From assembly GCF_036250755.1 (NCBI RefSeq), contig NZ_CP109583.1, positions 3,906,001 to 3,970,000 of the forward strand: a stretch of DNA of 64,000 bases. The letters run 5' to 3'. The number at the start of each line of letters is the position of its first letter. The stretch's first letter is position 1. A program made the position numbers and the translations under genes. The notes beneath the pieces are model-generated. The model did no database searches. It was not told the DNA's origin and worked only from the letters and a program-made list of their open reading frames with translations. This document shows positions 27,852 to 36,594 of this stretch, piece after piece. Source of the DNA: Streptomyces uncialis (GTDB taxonomy: Bacteria > Actinomycetota > Actinomycetes > Streptomycetales > Streptomycetaceae).

Positions 27852-27869
27852 TTGTGCATTGGTGCACAA
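27852..27869. promoter_or_regulatory. Perfect inverted repeat before the SurA-like gene
   Basis: TTGTGCA-TTGG-TGCACAA, 7-base perfect arms with a 4-base spacer, 22-39 bp upstream of the TTG start. This is the size of a dimeric repressor site. I do not recognise the regulator. Confidence 0.5.
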
Positions 27870-28019
27870 AGTCTTGCGGTGATCGATGGTAGGCAGTGAC
27901 AGGAGGTTCGGCCACTGATTCGACCGAGCTGATCCGAGCGGGTCGCGGCGCGGTCCGCGGCGACCGGCCGGTTCCCGCCGTCCGCTCCAACGATCCGGGC
28001 GCGGCCGCGGGTACGCCCG

Positions 28020-29576
28020 TCAGCCCCCGACCTGGCCCAGCCACTGGAGCGTGCGCCGGACCTCGGCGGGGAAGGGGTGGGCGGGTCCGTGGCGTCCCTG
28101 GGCGTCGTGCAGCAGCCGTACCAGGGTGTCGTGGGCGGCGGCCCGGTCGCCGAGGGCGAGCAGCAGATGCCCGATCCGGCGGCGGATCTCGAAGGGCAGG
28201 TCGGGGTCGTCCTGGGTGTACGGGTTCCCCGTGTACCGGCTCTCGTAGTAGGGGAGCAGCGCGCGGTACTCGGCCAGCGCGGCGGCGGTCTCCCCGAGTT
28301 GTTCGAGGCATTGGGCGGCGTCGTAGCGGAAGCGCAGCGAGCGGGGGTCGGCGGGGCCGGACCCGGCGGCGTGCTCGTCGGCGAGGCGGCGCAGTTCGGG
28401 CAGTGCGCGGCGGTACTGGCCGTCGTCCATGAGGGTGGCCGCGTACTGCTTGCGCAGGGTGCGTACGACGGGTGACTGTTCGCCGTGCCGCTCGGCGGCG
28501 GTGGGCAGGATCGCGCCGAGGATGTCGACGGCCTGGGTGATCCGGCCTTCCCCGAGGAGCCGTTTGACCTCGTCGACGGCGGCGGCCACGTCGGGCTGTC
28601 CGGTCGGCGCGGTGGCCGCGGTGGGCACCGGCGCCTCGGGGCGCGGCGCGGGGGTGACCGCGCGGTCGGGCCAGGGGGCGTGCGGGCGCAGGAAGGGGCG
28701 GGTGGGGTCGAGGGGGCCGCCGGTGGGGGTGCCGCGCGCGGGCAGCAGCGGCAGCAGGTGCTCGTAGACCTCCTGGGCGCTGGCGGGCCGGTGCTGGGGG
28801 TCCTTGGCGAGGAGCCGCAGCACGAGGCTCTCCAGGGCCTCGGGGACCTCGGGGCGCCGCCGCCGGACGGGCAGTGGCGGTTCGTAGAGGTGGCGGTGGA
28901 GCACCCCGAGGGCGGTGGAACCCGCGAACGGGACGTCGCCGCTGAGGAGTTCGTGCAGGAGGACCCCGAGGGCGTAGAGGTCGGTGTACGGGCCGACCGC
29001 GCCGCCCATGGCCTGTTCGGGGGCCATGTAGGCGGGGCTGCCGATGGGTGAGCCGGTGTGGGTGAGGCGGGTGGTGTCGGAGTCCATGACGGAGGCGACG
29101 CCGAGGTCGAGGACGGTCACCGAGCCGTCCTGGCGGACCATGACGTTGCGGGGCTTGAGGTCGCGGTGCACGATCGGCACGGCGTGCACGGCGGAGAGCA
29201 CGGCGCACAGTTGCGCGGCGACGGCGACGGACCACTGCCAGGGGTAGGGGTCGTGCTCGGCGAGGTGGTCGGAGAGGTCGGCCCCGTCGACGTACTGCAT
29301 GACGAGGTAGAGCTCCTCGCCCTCGCTGCCCGCGTCGTGGACGGTGACCAGTCCGGGGTGGTCGACCTGTGCGGTGACCCGGCATTCGCGCACGAAGCGG
29401 CGGCGCAGTTCCTCGGTCTCGGGGCCGCCGGGCCCGGTGACCTTGTCGGGGCGCAGGAGTTTGACGGCGACCCGGCGGTCGAGCCGCTGGTCGTAGGCCG
29501 TCCATACCTGGCCCATGCCGCCCTGCCCGATGAGGGTGGACAGCGCGTAGCGGTCGGCCACGACACGCGGGGTCAC
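28020..29576 (-). CDS. Serine/threonine protein kinase with C-terminal helical repeats
   Basis: 518-residue Hanks-type kinase. GTG 29576 follows GGGAGG by seven bases, and its GTGA overlaps the stop of the upstream gene. Seen: glycine loop LIGQGGMGQVW (residues 15-25), invariant Lys 39 in VAVKLL, catalytic HRDLKPRN (137-144), a DLG motif at 157-159 in place of DFG, and APEQ. There is no transmembrane helix or PASTA domain. The C-terminal third (about 345-518) is a TPR-like helical repeat region: AVDEVKRLLGEGRITQAVDIL, LRKQYAATLMDDGQYRRALPEL, and CLEQLGETAAALAEYR. This fusion suggests a kinase that docks to partners. It should act with the membrane protein encoded by the overlapping upstream gene. 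Confidence 0.92.
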   Translation of the reverse strand: MTPRVVADRYALSTLIGQGGMGQVWTAYDQRLDRRVAVKLLRPDKVTGPGGPETEELRRRFVRECRVTAQVDHPGLVTVHDAGSEGEELYLVMQYVDGADLSDHLAEHDPYPWQWSVAVAAQLCAVLSAVHAVPIVHRDLKPRNVMVRQDGSVTVLDLGVASVMDSDTTRLTHTGSPIGSPAYMAPEQAMGGAVGPYTDLYALGVLLHELLSGDVPFAGSTALGVLHRHLYEPPLPVRRRRPEVPEALESLVLRLLAKDPQHRPASAQEVYEHLLPLLPARGTPTGGPLDPTRPFLRPHAPWPDRAVTPAPRPEAPVPTAATAPTGQPDVAAAVDEVKRLLGEGRITQAVDILGAILPTAAERHGEQSPVVRTLRKQYAATLMDDGQYRRALPELRRLADEHAAGSGPADPRSLRFRYDAAQCLEQLGETAAALAEYRALLPYYESRYTGNPYTQDDPDLPFEIRRRIGHLLLALGDRAAAHDTLVRLLHDAQGRHGPAHPFPAEVRRTLQWLGQVGG

Positions 29577-30343
29577 CAGCCGTCCTCCCTGTTCTGACGC
29601 TGGTCGGCGCCCCGGTGGCCGGGGGGGCCGGACTCGGGGCCGGGGGCGGTGTCCTGGCTCCGCAGGAAGTCGCTCAGCTCGTCGAGTTCGGCGCGGACCT
29701 GGTCGATCCGGGCGGGCGCGGGCCGCGTCTGCGGCGGGGGCGCGGCGGGCGGCGACGCGGGGGCGGGTGGCTGCGGCGCCGGGGTTCCCGGGCCGGGGGG
29801 CTGGGAGTACACGGTCGGGGTGTACGGGCCCGGGGGCGGGGTGCGGTCCGGGTAGGGGCTCGCGGGCGGGGTGTGTCCGCCGTACGGCTGGGGTCCCGGG
29901 TGCGGGGCGGTGGGGTGGGCTGCCGGGTGCGGGTAGCCGTAGCCGGGGGCCGGGTGGACCGGGCCGCCGTAAGCGGCGGGCGGCCGGGGCGGGGTGCGGG
30001 GCACCGACTGGAAGTGGCGGATGTCGGCGTAGAGGAAGTAGGCGGCCCCGGCGATGCCCATGATGAGCAGGACGGCGGCGCCGGTGTTGCCGCGCCACGT
30101 GGTCAGTTCGTCGGTTCCGTCGGCGATGAGCAGGGCGAACGAACCGATGAGCAGTCCGAGCGAGACGAAGAAGAACGTCCAGTCGCGCTGGGTACGGGTC
30201 ACGATCGCGACGCGCAGCATGACGCCCCAGGTGAGGAATCCGCAACTGGCCACCGACAGGACCACGAACACCACCCGGAGCAGCACCAGCATCCCCTCCG
30301 TGGGCCGCTGGGACTGCTGCGGCGCGGGGCCGTGGCCGTGCAT
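29573..30343 (-). CDS. Membrane protein with Pro-rich cytoplasmic tail, coupled to the kinase
   Basis: 256 residues from ATG 30343, with AGGAG five bases before. Three hydrophobic segments are visible: about residues 20-44 (LVLLRVVFVVLSVASCGFLTW), 53-75 and 85-105. The rest (110-225) is a Pro/Gly/Tyr/His-rich disordered region, and the C-terminus has one helix (ARIDQVRAELDELSDFLRSQD). I do not recognise a family. The four-base overlap with the kinase start suggests that the two proteins are made together and might form a membrane complex, perhaps with the tail as a kinase substrate. Confidence 0.82.
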   Translation of the reverse strand: MHGHGPAPQQSQRPTEGMLVLLRVVFVVLSVASCGFLTWGVMLRVAIVTRTQRDWTFFFVSLGLLIGSFALLIADGTDELTTWRGNTGAAVLLIMGIAGAAYFLYADIRHFQSVPRTPPRPPAAYGGPVHPAPGYGYPHPAAHPTAPHPGPQPYGGHTPPASPYPDRTPPPGPYTPTVYSQPPGPGTPAPQPPAPASPPAAPPPQTRPAPARIDQVRAELDELSDFLRSQDTAPGPESGPPGHRGADQRQNREDGW

Positions 30344-30678
30344 GGCTGCTCCTGATGGGCCGGGGCCGCCTGGTGGGGCGCCTGTTGGGGACGGTGGTCG
30401 GTGCGGGTTTCGAGCGTATAGGCCGGGTCCGGCGCCCGGTCCGCCGATGTACCGATCAGTTGCCCTTCCGGCACCCGACTCCGCCCCCTTACCGGCACTT
30501 TGCCGTTTTCGTACGGGCGGGGCGGACCGGTCATGACACCCGTGCGGGGCGTGACGTGGCGGACGCGTGCGGCAGGTGCGGCGGTGGCCGGGGGTGCCGG
30601 GTGACCGGGGGTGCCGGGAACGGCGGGTGACCGGGTACGGCGGGTGGGTGCGGCGGTTCCGGGTGGGGAACCGGTTGG

Positions 30679-32910
30679 TCAGGCGGCCGGGGCGGGGGCG
30701 GACGGGGGTCCGGTGCCCGGCGGCGGGGGCGGGGTACCGGGCGCGGGCGGGCGGGTGTCCGGCGCGGTGGGTGGGCCGGGTTCCGGGTCGGTCCCGGGCG
30801 GGACGCTGCCGTCGGTGAGTCCGTCGTGCATCCCGCGTACGAGCTGCTCGCCGAGGCGTCCGGCGAGCCGCAGCGCGTCCTCGAACGCGGCGAGGGTGCG
30901 GAAACGGTCCCCGTAGCGCCGTTGCTGCTCCAGCGGGATACGGGGGAGCTGCATCCGGCGGACGTCGAGCCGGGTGGCGGTGGACGCGTAGCTGCTGGCC
31001 TGGCGGTTGTTGGCGGTGCCGCGCAGGAATCCGGCGAGGAACCAGGGGTCGAGGGCGGCCGGGTCGGGGCGCAGCAGGGTGAGGTTGCGGCCGAGGGCGG
31101 CCCCGGCGTCGGCGGGGCCGACGACCCGGGCGACCGCGCCGCCGCCGAGCACCGGGACGACCACGTCCCCGGGTTCGGTGAGCACGGTGTCCTCGGCCGG
31201 TTCGCCGTCGGGGAGTTCGCCGGTGGGCGGGGACCCGCTGACCACGTCGTGGTCGGTGAGGACGGGGGTGCGGGGGCCGGGGGCGGCCGGGGCGGCGGGC
31301 GCGGTGGCGTTCGCGGGGACGGCGGTGGCGGTGCGCAGGACGAGGGCGCCCGCGCGGGCGAGTTCGCCGATCGTGGTGAGGGGCCAGCGGGCCCGGGGGG
31401 CGCTCTCCGGGCCGGGCGGCGGCGGGGTGAGGTCGGCGGTGAGCCGCAGGGTGTCGCCGAGGCGGCTGCGTACGGCGGTGAGTTCGGCGGTGCCGCCGCC
31501 CGCCGCGGGCGGCGGGAGATGGCGGGCGGGGGCCAGGTCCACATCGTCGTCGAGGAGTTCGATGACGGGCACGGACCGGCTGAGTCCGGGGCGTTCCTCG
31601 GCGGTGCCCGTGCGGTCGTAGGGGCGCCAGGCGTCGAGGACGGCGTCCCGTACGGTCTGCCAGCCGGCGCGGGCGCGGCCGTCGGCGCCGGCCCCGGCGG
31701 TGTCGACCAGCAGGACCTCGGGCTGGGCGGGGTGGTGGTCCGGGGCGGGACGGCGCAGCACCCACAGGTGCAGGGGGATGTTGTACGGGGGCGCGGACCC
31801 GGCGGGCAGGGCGATCACGGCGCGCAGCGCGCCGCGGCGCAGCAGATCGGCGCGGATACGGCGGCCGGAGCGGCGGGAGGCGGCGGCGGGCGGCATCAGC
31901 AGGACGGCGGTGCCGCCGTCGCGCAGATGGGCGAGGGCGTGTTGCACCCAGGCCAGCTCGGATTCGGTGCGGGCCGGGAAGCCGTACTCCCAGCGGGGGT
32001 CGTAGGCGAGTTCGTCGTGGCCCCAGTTGCGTTCGTTGAACGGCGGGTGGCACAGGACCGCGTCGACCCGCAGTCCGGGATAGGCGTCGGCGCGCAGGGT
32101 GTCACCGGCGCGCGCGTGGACCTCGGCGTCGCCCTGGAGGGCGAGCCGCAGGGCGGTGAGCGCGGCGAGTTCGGGTGCGGCGTCCTGGGCGTGCACGACG
32201 GCGGGTTCCCGGACGGCGCGCAGCAGGGTGCCGGTGCCGGAGGCGGGGTCGAGGACGGTACGGGCGTCCCCGGCGAGTTCCGCCATGAGTTCGGCGGGTC
32301 CGGCGGGGGTCAGTGTGTACTGGCGGGGGTTGGCGTCGAGGTGGCGGCCGAGCAGGAACTCGTAGGTCTGGCGGGCGCCGCGTTCGGCGGCGAGTTCGGC
32401 GACCCCGCGCAGCAGCGGCACCGAGAGGGCGAGTTCGGCGGGGGCCGGGACGCCGACGGCGGGTGCGGGGGTCTGTGAACCGAGGCTCGGGTGCGGGGGC
32501 GCGGCGGGCGGGGTGGCGCCGAAGCGGGTGGTGACGACCCTGGCGAGCGCGTCGGGGAGGAGCTCCGCCATCCGGCGGTCGGAGACAGCGGTGATTTCCA
32601 GCCAGTCGGTGGGCCGGTCACGGACCAGGAGCAGGGCGCAGCCCGCGTGCACCAGTGCGGTGACGGGGCCCGCCGGGTGCCCGGCGAGCTGCTGCCAGAC
32701 CCGCTCACGCAGCGGGACCTCGGCGAGCTTGCCCTGGCGGCGCAGCCATTCCTCGATATCGGCGAGGGCGAAGGACGGACTGGTCTCGGTGCCTCCGACC
32801 GGCCTCGGGAAGTCGGGGTGTCTGCGGCGCCAGTTGCTGACGGCGGCGCGCCCGACCCCCGCGAGCCGTGCGATCCCGGCAGCGGTCACTTCCGTGGCGT
32901 TGTCCTGCAC
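30679..32910 (-). CDS. HTH / N6-adenine methylase / HsdS-like fusion protein
   Basis: 743 residues. The start is GTG 32910, with AAGGAGG seven bases before. N-terminal 60 residues form a DNA-binding HTH (AAGIARLAGVGRAAVSNWRRR). A type I-like N6-adenine methylase follows: SAM motif DPASGTG (residues 221-227) and the motif IV region VLCHPPFNERNW (about 286-297). At the position where active enzymes have Asn/Asp/Ser-Pro-Pro this reads His-Pro-Pro (288-290). The C-terminal part (about 470-700) reads like an HsdS target-recognition half: TTIGELARAGALVL, DVVVPVLGGGAVARV, then MQLPRIPLEQQRRYGD. No restriction subunit lies nearby. It may be a DNA-binding regulator or an orphan methylase. The stretch 30344-30678 below it holds no convincing gene. 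Confidence 0.82.
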   Translation of the reverse strand: MQDNATEVTAAGIARLAGVGRAAVSNWRRRHPDFPRPVGGTETSPSFALADIEEWLRRQGKLAEVPLRERVWQQLAGHPAGPVTALVHAGCALLLVRDRPTDWLEITAVSDRRMAELLPDALARVVTTRFGATPPAAPPHPSLGSQTPAPAVGVPAPAELALSVPLLRGVAELAAERGARQTYEFLLGRHLDANPRQYTLTPAGPAELMAELAGDARTVLDPASGTGTLLRAVREPAVVHAQDAAPELAALTALRLALQGDAEVHARAGDTLRADAYPGLRVDAVLCHPPFNERNWGHDELAYDPRWEYGFPARTESELAWVQHALAHLRDGGTAVLLMPPAAASRRSGRRIRADLLRRGALRAVIALPAGSAPPYNIPLHLWVLRRPAPDHHPAQPEVLLVDTAGAGADGRARAGWQTVRDAVLDAWRPYDRTGTAEERPGLSRSVPVIELLDDDVDLAPARHLPPPAAGGGTAELTAVRSRLGDTLRLTADLTPPPPGPESAPRARWPLTTIGELARAGALVLRTATAVPANATAPAAPAAPGPRTPVLTDHDVVSGSPPTGELPDGEPAEDTVLTEPGDVVVPVLGGGAVARVVGPADAGAALGRNLTLLRPDPAALDPWFLAGFLRGTANNRQASSYASTATRLDVRRMQLPRIPLEQQRRYGDRFRTLAAFEDALRLAGRLGEQLVRGMHDGLTDGSVPPGTDPEPGPPTAPDTRPPAPGTPPPPPGTGPPSAPAPAA

Positions 32911-32977
32911 CGCACGACCTCCTTCGTCCCCGTGTCCCGTGTGGCGTCGATCATACCCAGCCAGCCACGACCGACCT

Positions 32978-32992
32978 ATTCACGCCGTGAAT
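32978..32992. promoter_or_regulatory. Operator-like palindrome in a divergent promoter
   Basis: ATTCACG-C-CGTGAAT, perfect 7-base arms around one base, lies in an unusually AT-rich patch between the methylase fusion (-) and a lipoprotein (+). It could control either gene. The HTH of the methylase fusion is a natural candidate for binding it. Confidence 0.45.
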
Positions 32993-33014
32993 CTCTTTTT
33001 CAAACAGCATCATG

Positions 33015-33043
33015 TTGACTCGGTTCACAGCTTCTGTTGTGAT
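33015..33043 (+). promoter_or_regulatory. Candidate promoter of the lipoprotein gene at 33107
   Basis: TTGACT (33015-33020) and TGTGAT (33038-33043) are separated by 17 bp, in AT-rich sequence. The -35 is a good match and the -10 is weaker. Confidence 0.42.
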
Positions 33044-33106
33044 TGACCCATCGAACGAACGGCACCTCGGGTTCGGGGGCCTTCACCTTGTGGGAGGGGA
33101 CCCTTC

Positions 33107-33598
33107 ATGGGCATGAAGAGCAAGCTCGCGGTCGGCGTGGTCATCGGCATCACCGCACTCGGCGGCATCGCCGCGTGCACACCCGAGGACGACGGCGCGG
33201 GCGGCAAGAAGAAGAGCTCCAGCACGTCGTCCAGCTCCAGCGGCAAGGGCGAGGCGGCCAAGGGCACCAAGAAGGACGGCAAGGCCAAGGACTCCGACAA
33301 GGACGCGGAGGGCTCCCAGGCCACCCAGTTCAAGGCGTTCGTCAACAAGAACGGCACCCCCAAGGAGAAGGACGCCGTCAGCCACGTCACCAAGGTGCAG
33401 GGCGCCGAGGACGTCGACGGACTGCTGAACACCGCCGACATCTACACCGACTACACGGGCGGCCTCATGGGCCAGGGCATGGGCCCCTCCAAGCTGCTCG
33501 CCTCCGCGTTCGCGGACTGGCGGAAGACCGACGACGGCGGCGGCCTCGTCACCGTCTACGACGCCGACGGCGAGATGATCGGCAACGGCAACTACTGA
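33107..33598 (+). CDS. Small lipoprotein, function unknown
   Basis: 163 residues from ATG 33107 (GGAGG nine bases before; a second in-frame ATG follows two codons later). A lipid-attachment signal is clear: MGMKSKLAVGVVIGITALGGIAAC with lipobox GIAAC at Cys 24. A Lys/Ser/Gly-rich linker (about 30-68) leads to a compact domain of about 95 residues (ATQFKAFVNKNGTPKEKDAV, VTKVQGAEDVDGLLNTADIYTDYTGG, ending VTVYDADGEMIGNGNY). I recall this as a frequent Streptomyces lipoprotein without known role. The gene is divergent from the methylase fusion, with a shared regulatory interval. Confidence 0.82.
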   Translation: MGMKSKLAVGVVIGITALGGIAACTPEDDGAGGKKKSSSTSSSSSGKGEAAKGTKKDGKAKDSDKDAEGSQATQFKAFVNKNGTPKEKDAVSHVTKVQGAEDVDGLLNTADIYTDYTGGLMGQGMGPSKLLASAFADWRKTDDGGGLVTVYDADGEMIGNGNY

Positions 33599-33949
33599 CC
33601 CGCCCGGCCGGTACGGTGACGCCCCCGGGACACCTGCGCGGTCCCCCGGCCGGATACCTGTGCGGGCTTCGGGCCGGTTCGCCACCCGGAGTCCCGGGCG
33701 AACCGTCCTGGGGACGGTGAACCCGGCCCGGAGCACGGGCCCTTGCCACGCGTGCCGGCCGGGCCCGGCCGACCCGGGACCTCCACGAGGCGAGGGCATG
33801 GACAACGCGAGTCCTGGGAGCCGTCGGCGGAACGCCGCAGTGCCCCCCGTCCGGGGGCACGCACGCAGACGCTCACCCCCGGCCCGGCATGTACACGGGG
33901 TTCACATAATCTGACCCGCGTCCACACGCCCCAGTCGGAAGAGCACCCC
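33599..33949. other. Intergenic region before the paralogous lipoprotein pair
   Basis: 351 bp with no supported gene. A less GC-rich stretch (TTCACATAATCTGACC) at 33900-33915 likely includes the -10 region of the downstream lipoprotein. Confidence 0.45.
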
Positions 33950-34732
33950 ATGCGCCGCACGACCCTGGTCACCCTGTGCCTTGCCTCCACCGCCGTGCTG
34001 ACCGCCTGTGGTTCCCCAGCGGGCGAGGACACGGAGTCCGCGGGGACGGGCTCCGCCACAGCGCGGGCCGGTTCCCCGCGCGCCGCCGGGTCCGGCGAGC
34101 CCTTCCCCGGTATGTCGGCGCGACAGATCCTCATGAAGGCGCAGGAAGCGACCCTGGGCGCTCCCTCGCTGCACTTCAAGGGCACCATGACCGAAGGCGG
34201 TCAGCACATCGGTCTCGACATCACACGCGACGACCGGAGGAACTGCGTCGGCTCCATGACCATGGAAGGAATAGGGACGACGGAGTTCATCATGAACTCG
34301 CAGGCTCTCTACCGGAAGTACGACGACAAGATGCTGAGAGCGCAGGCGGAGAAGGAGCCGGAGAACGCCAGGACGGCCGACGCCCTACGGGGGAACTGGG
34401 TCAAGTCCAGGGCGAAGGGTGACGACGGCAAGAAGCTGAGGGTCGTCTGCGACTTCCCCCTCACCTTCTCCGACCTGGCCGGGGAATCACCACGCAGAGG
34501 TACGAAGACCTCGGTCGGAGGGAAGCCCGCCTACTCGCTCACCATCCTCGACGGCGTCAACCGGGCGACGTTCCACGTGAGCAGCGAAGGCGAGCCGGGT
34601 CTGCTCAGGGTGGAGACAGCGGTGACCGGCGTCGGCGAGTTCGACCTGGCCTTCGCCGTGTCCGACCGGCCCGTCCGGGCCGGTGCCCCCGCCGACCAGA
34701 AGATCATCGACGTCAGCAGGTCGGGCAGTTGA
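33950..34732 (+). CDS. Lipoprotein, first of a tandem paralogous pair
   Basis: 260 residues. ATG 33950 gives a proper lipoprotein signal (MRRTTLVTLCLASTAVLTAC, lipobox LTAC) with GGAAGAG upstream; the open frame starts at 33743 but has no signal. The mature domain begins GMSARQILMKAQEATLGAPS and has HFKGTMTEGGQHIGLDITRD, then FIMNSQALYRKYDDKML, and a C-terminal half with GGKPAYSLTILDGV. The order resembles LppX/LprG-type lipid-binding lipoproteins (an antiparallel sheet packed on helices), which carry lipids across the envelope, but this is fold-level inference. The next gene shows the same layout, so they are likely duplicates. Confidence 0.83.
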   Translation: MRRTTLVTLCLASTAVLTACGSPAGEDTESAGTGSATARAGSPRAAGSGEPFPGMSARQILMKAQEATLGAPSLHFKGTMTEGGQHIGLDITRDDRRNCVGSMTMEGIGTTEFIMNSQALYRKYDDKMLRAQAEKEPENARTADALRGNWVKSRAKGDDGKKLRVVCDFPLTFSDLAGESPRRGTKTSVGGKPAYSLTILDGVNRATFHVSSEGEPGLLRVETAVTGVGEFDLAFAVSDRPVRAGAPADQKIIDVSRSGS

Positions 34733-34809
34733 ACCGGCGGTCACGGCTCCTGGCCGTTCCCGAGGTCTCCCCCGCACGGCCGCTCCCCCGGGGAACCCCG
34801 GTCCGCTCC

Positions 34810-35619
34810 GTGACCCGCGCGGGTGTCCGGCTCACCGCCCTGTCCGTCGTCGTGCTCAGCGCCTGCTCCACCACGGCCCCGGGACCCGGCCCGGGGGACC
34901 AGCGAGACCGAGCGGCCACGGGCAGCGACAGGGCCGCCGGATCATCCGCGTCCCCGTCCACCACCCAGGCCGAGGGCCCGCTCACATCGCTGTCGGCGCG
35001 CGCCATCGCCGACAGGGCGATCGCGGCGAACCGTGACGCGGGCTCGCTCAGCGTGCGAGGAAGGACCGTGCAGGAGGGCGCCGACACGAGCTTCGACATC
35101 GCCTTCGACATCCGGGGCCGCTGCGAGGGCACCCTCATCACGAAGGGCCAGGGCAACGTCGACTTCATCATCGACAACGGGACGACCCACCTTCGTCTTG
35201 ACGAGCAGGCCACGCGCGGTCGATTCGAAGGCGAGCCGGCCACCGAGGTGGAGCGCGCGGTCGAGCAGGAGGCGAACCGCTGGCTGGAGCTCGCTGCCGA
35301 TGACACCGGGAGCGAGCAGTTCAGGGACTTCTGTGACATCAACGCCTTCATCAGCCGTATCGAGGACAGGACGGCCGGCGCCCGCAAGGGTGAGAAGACC
35401 GTTGTCGCCGGCCGCCCCGCGCTCTCGCTCGTCATGGAGGATGTCGACAAGAAGCCCGTCGTCCTCCATGTCGCCACCCAAGGCCCTCCGTATCTGCTGA
35501 AGGTGGAGAAGACATCAGGCCGGTCGCCAGGTGTCTTCACCTTCGGCGGCTTCGGCCGGCCCGTACCCACCGGACCTCCCGCCGACGAGGGCCCCCCGGA
35601 CACGACGGACGGCGGCTGA
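34810..35619 (+). CDS. Lipoprotein, second of the tandem pair
   Basis: 269 residues if started at GTG 34810, which gives the signal MTRAGVRLTALSVVVLSAC with lipobox LSAC. An upstream TTG at 34729 overlaps the previous stop (TTGA) and could be the coupled start, but adds 27 residues before the signal; I prefer the short form. After a Pro/Gly/Ser linker, the domain starts LSARAIADRAIAANRDAGSL, continues TSFDIAFDIRGRCEGTLI, DFIIDNGTTHLRLDEQA, and EKTVVAGRPALSLVMEDV. This parallels the previous protein segment by segment, so it probably binds a similar hydrophobic ligand (inference). Confidence 0.78.
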   Translation: MTRAGVRLTALSVVVLSACSTTAPGPGPGDQRDRAATGSDRAAGSSASPSTTQAEGPLTSLSARAIADRAIAANRDAGSLSVRGRTVQEGADTSFDIAFDIRGRCEGTLITKGQGNVDFIIDNGTTHLRLDEQATRGRFEGEPATEVERAVEQEANRWLELAADDTGSEQFRDFCDINAFISRIEDRTAGARKGEKTVVAGRPALSLVMEDVDKKPVVLHVATQGPPYLLKVEKTSGRSPGVFTFGGFGRPVPTGPPADEGPPDTTDGG

Positions 35620-35801
35620 GTCCGCCCCGCCCCCCGGTGGACGGCTCCTGACCAAGTGGAGCCTCGCCAGATCCTGCACACCTGTGGGTGTCCGCGGGCA
35701 CGCACGAGCGCCCACAGGTCGGAAACCCGGTGTCCCGTACGGCCCGGTGCGGCGATCATGGGCACGGAAACGTCCACCCATGCCGACGCGAGGACCGCCC
35801 G

Positions 35802-36449
35802 ATGCCCGTGCCCGTGCCCGCCGATCCGACGGTGCTCCATCCGATGCCCGGACAGCCGCGCGTCGTGCTGCTGAAGCCGCTGGTCACGTCCCCGCTGATC
35901 GAGGTCGGGGAGTTCTCCTACTACGACGATCCCGACGACCCCACCGCGTTCGAGACCCGCAATGTGCTCTACCACTACGGGCCGGAGAAGCTCGTCATCG
36001 GGAAGTACTGCGCCCTGGGCACCGGCACCCGGTTCCTCATGAACGGCGCCAACCACCGGATGGACGGCCCGTCGACATTCCCCTTCCCCACCATGGGCGG
36101 CTCCTGGGCCGAGCACTTCGACCTGCTCACCGGGCTGCCCGGCCGGGGTGACACCGTCGTCGGCAACGACGTCTGGTTCGGCCATGGCTCGACCGTGCTG
36201 CCCGGGGTGCGGATCGGGCACGGCGCGATCATCGCCGCCGGTTCCGTGGTCACCTCCGACGTACCCGACTACGGCATCGTCGGCGGCAACCCCGCCCGCC
36301 TCATCCGCACCCGCTACGACGCCGGGGACATCGCCCGGCTGCTGGCCGTGGCCTGGTGGGACTGGCCCGCCGCGCACCTCACCCGGCATGTGCGGACGGT
36401 GATGTCGGGCAGCGTCGCGGACCTCGAAGCGGCGGCACCCGGCGACTGA
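35802..36449 (+). CDS. Xenobiotic acetyltransferase family (CatB/Vat-like) left-handed beta-helix protein
   Basis: 215 residues, acetyl-CoA-dependent hexapeptide acyltransferase. ATG 35802 is preceded by GAGGA; an in-frame ATG further up (35688) lacks support. Seen: YHYGPEKLVIGKYCALGTGT, MNGANHRMDGPSTFPF with the catalytic His of the family in NHRM, and the hexapeptide repeats TVVGNDVWFGHGSTVLPGVR then GHGAIIAAGSVVTSDVPDYG, closing with VGGNPARLIRTRY. This reads like CatB/VatD proteins that inactivate chloramphenicol or streptogramins. Chromosomal copies in Streptomyces often have unknown natural substrates, so resistance is possible but unproven. Confidence 0.9.
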   Translation: MPVPVPADPTVLHPMPGQPRVVLLKPLVTSPLIEVGEFSYYDDPDDPTAFETRNVLYHYGPEKLVIGKYCALGTGTRFLMNGANHRMDGPSTFPFPTMGGSWAEHFDLLTGLPGRGDTVVGNDVWFGHGSTVLPGVRIGHGAIIAAGSVVTSDVPDYGIVGGNPARLIRTRYDAGDIARLLAVAWWDWPAAHLTRHVRTVMSGSVADLEAAAPGD

Positions 36450-36594
36450 CCCCGGCCCGGCCCCGGCGGTGAGCACCCGCACGCCGCCCGAAGGGCGTAC
36501 CGCACCCGTGCCCCGCGAGGGCCGTACCGCACCGTGCCGCCCGGACCCCGTACCGCGCCCGGACCAGCCTCTACCGCCCCGGACCCCGTACCGC

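Noticed and set aside
30826..32478. 550-codon plus-strand frame over the methylase fusion
   Set aside because: Antisense shadow with Gly/Ala-rich content and no domain; the minus strand has the HTH, SAM motif and HsdS-like region.
30679..32910. Complete type I restriction-modification system
   Set aside because: No HsdR-like helicase/nuclease gene is adjacent, and the catalytic motif IV is altered.
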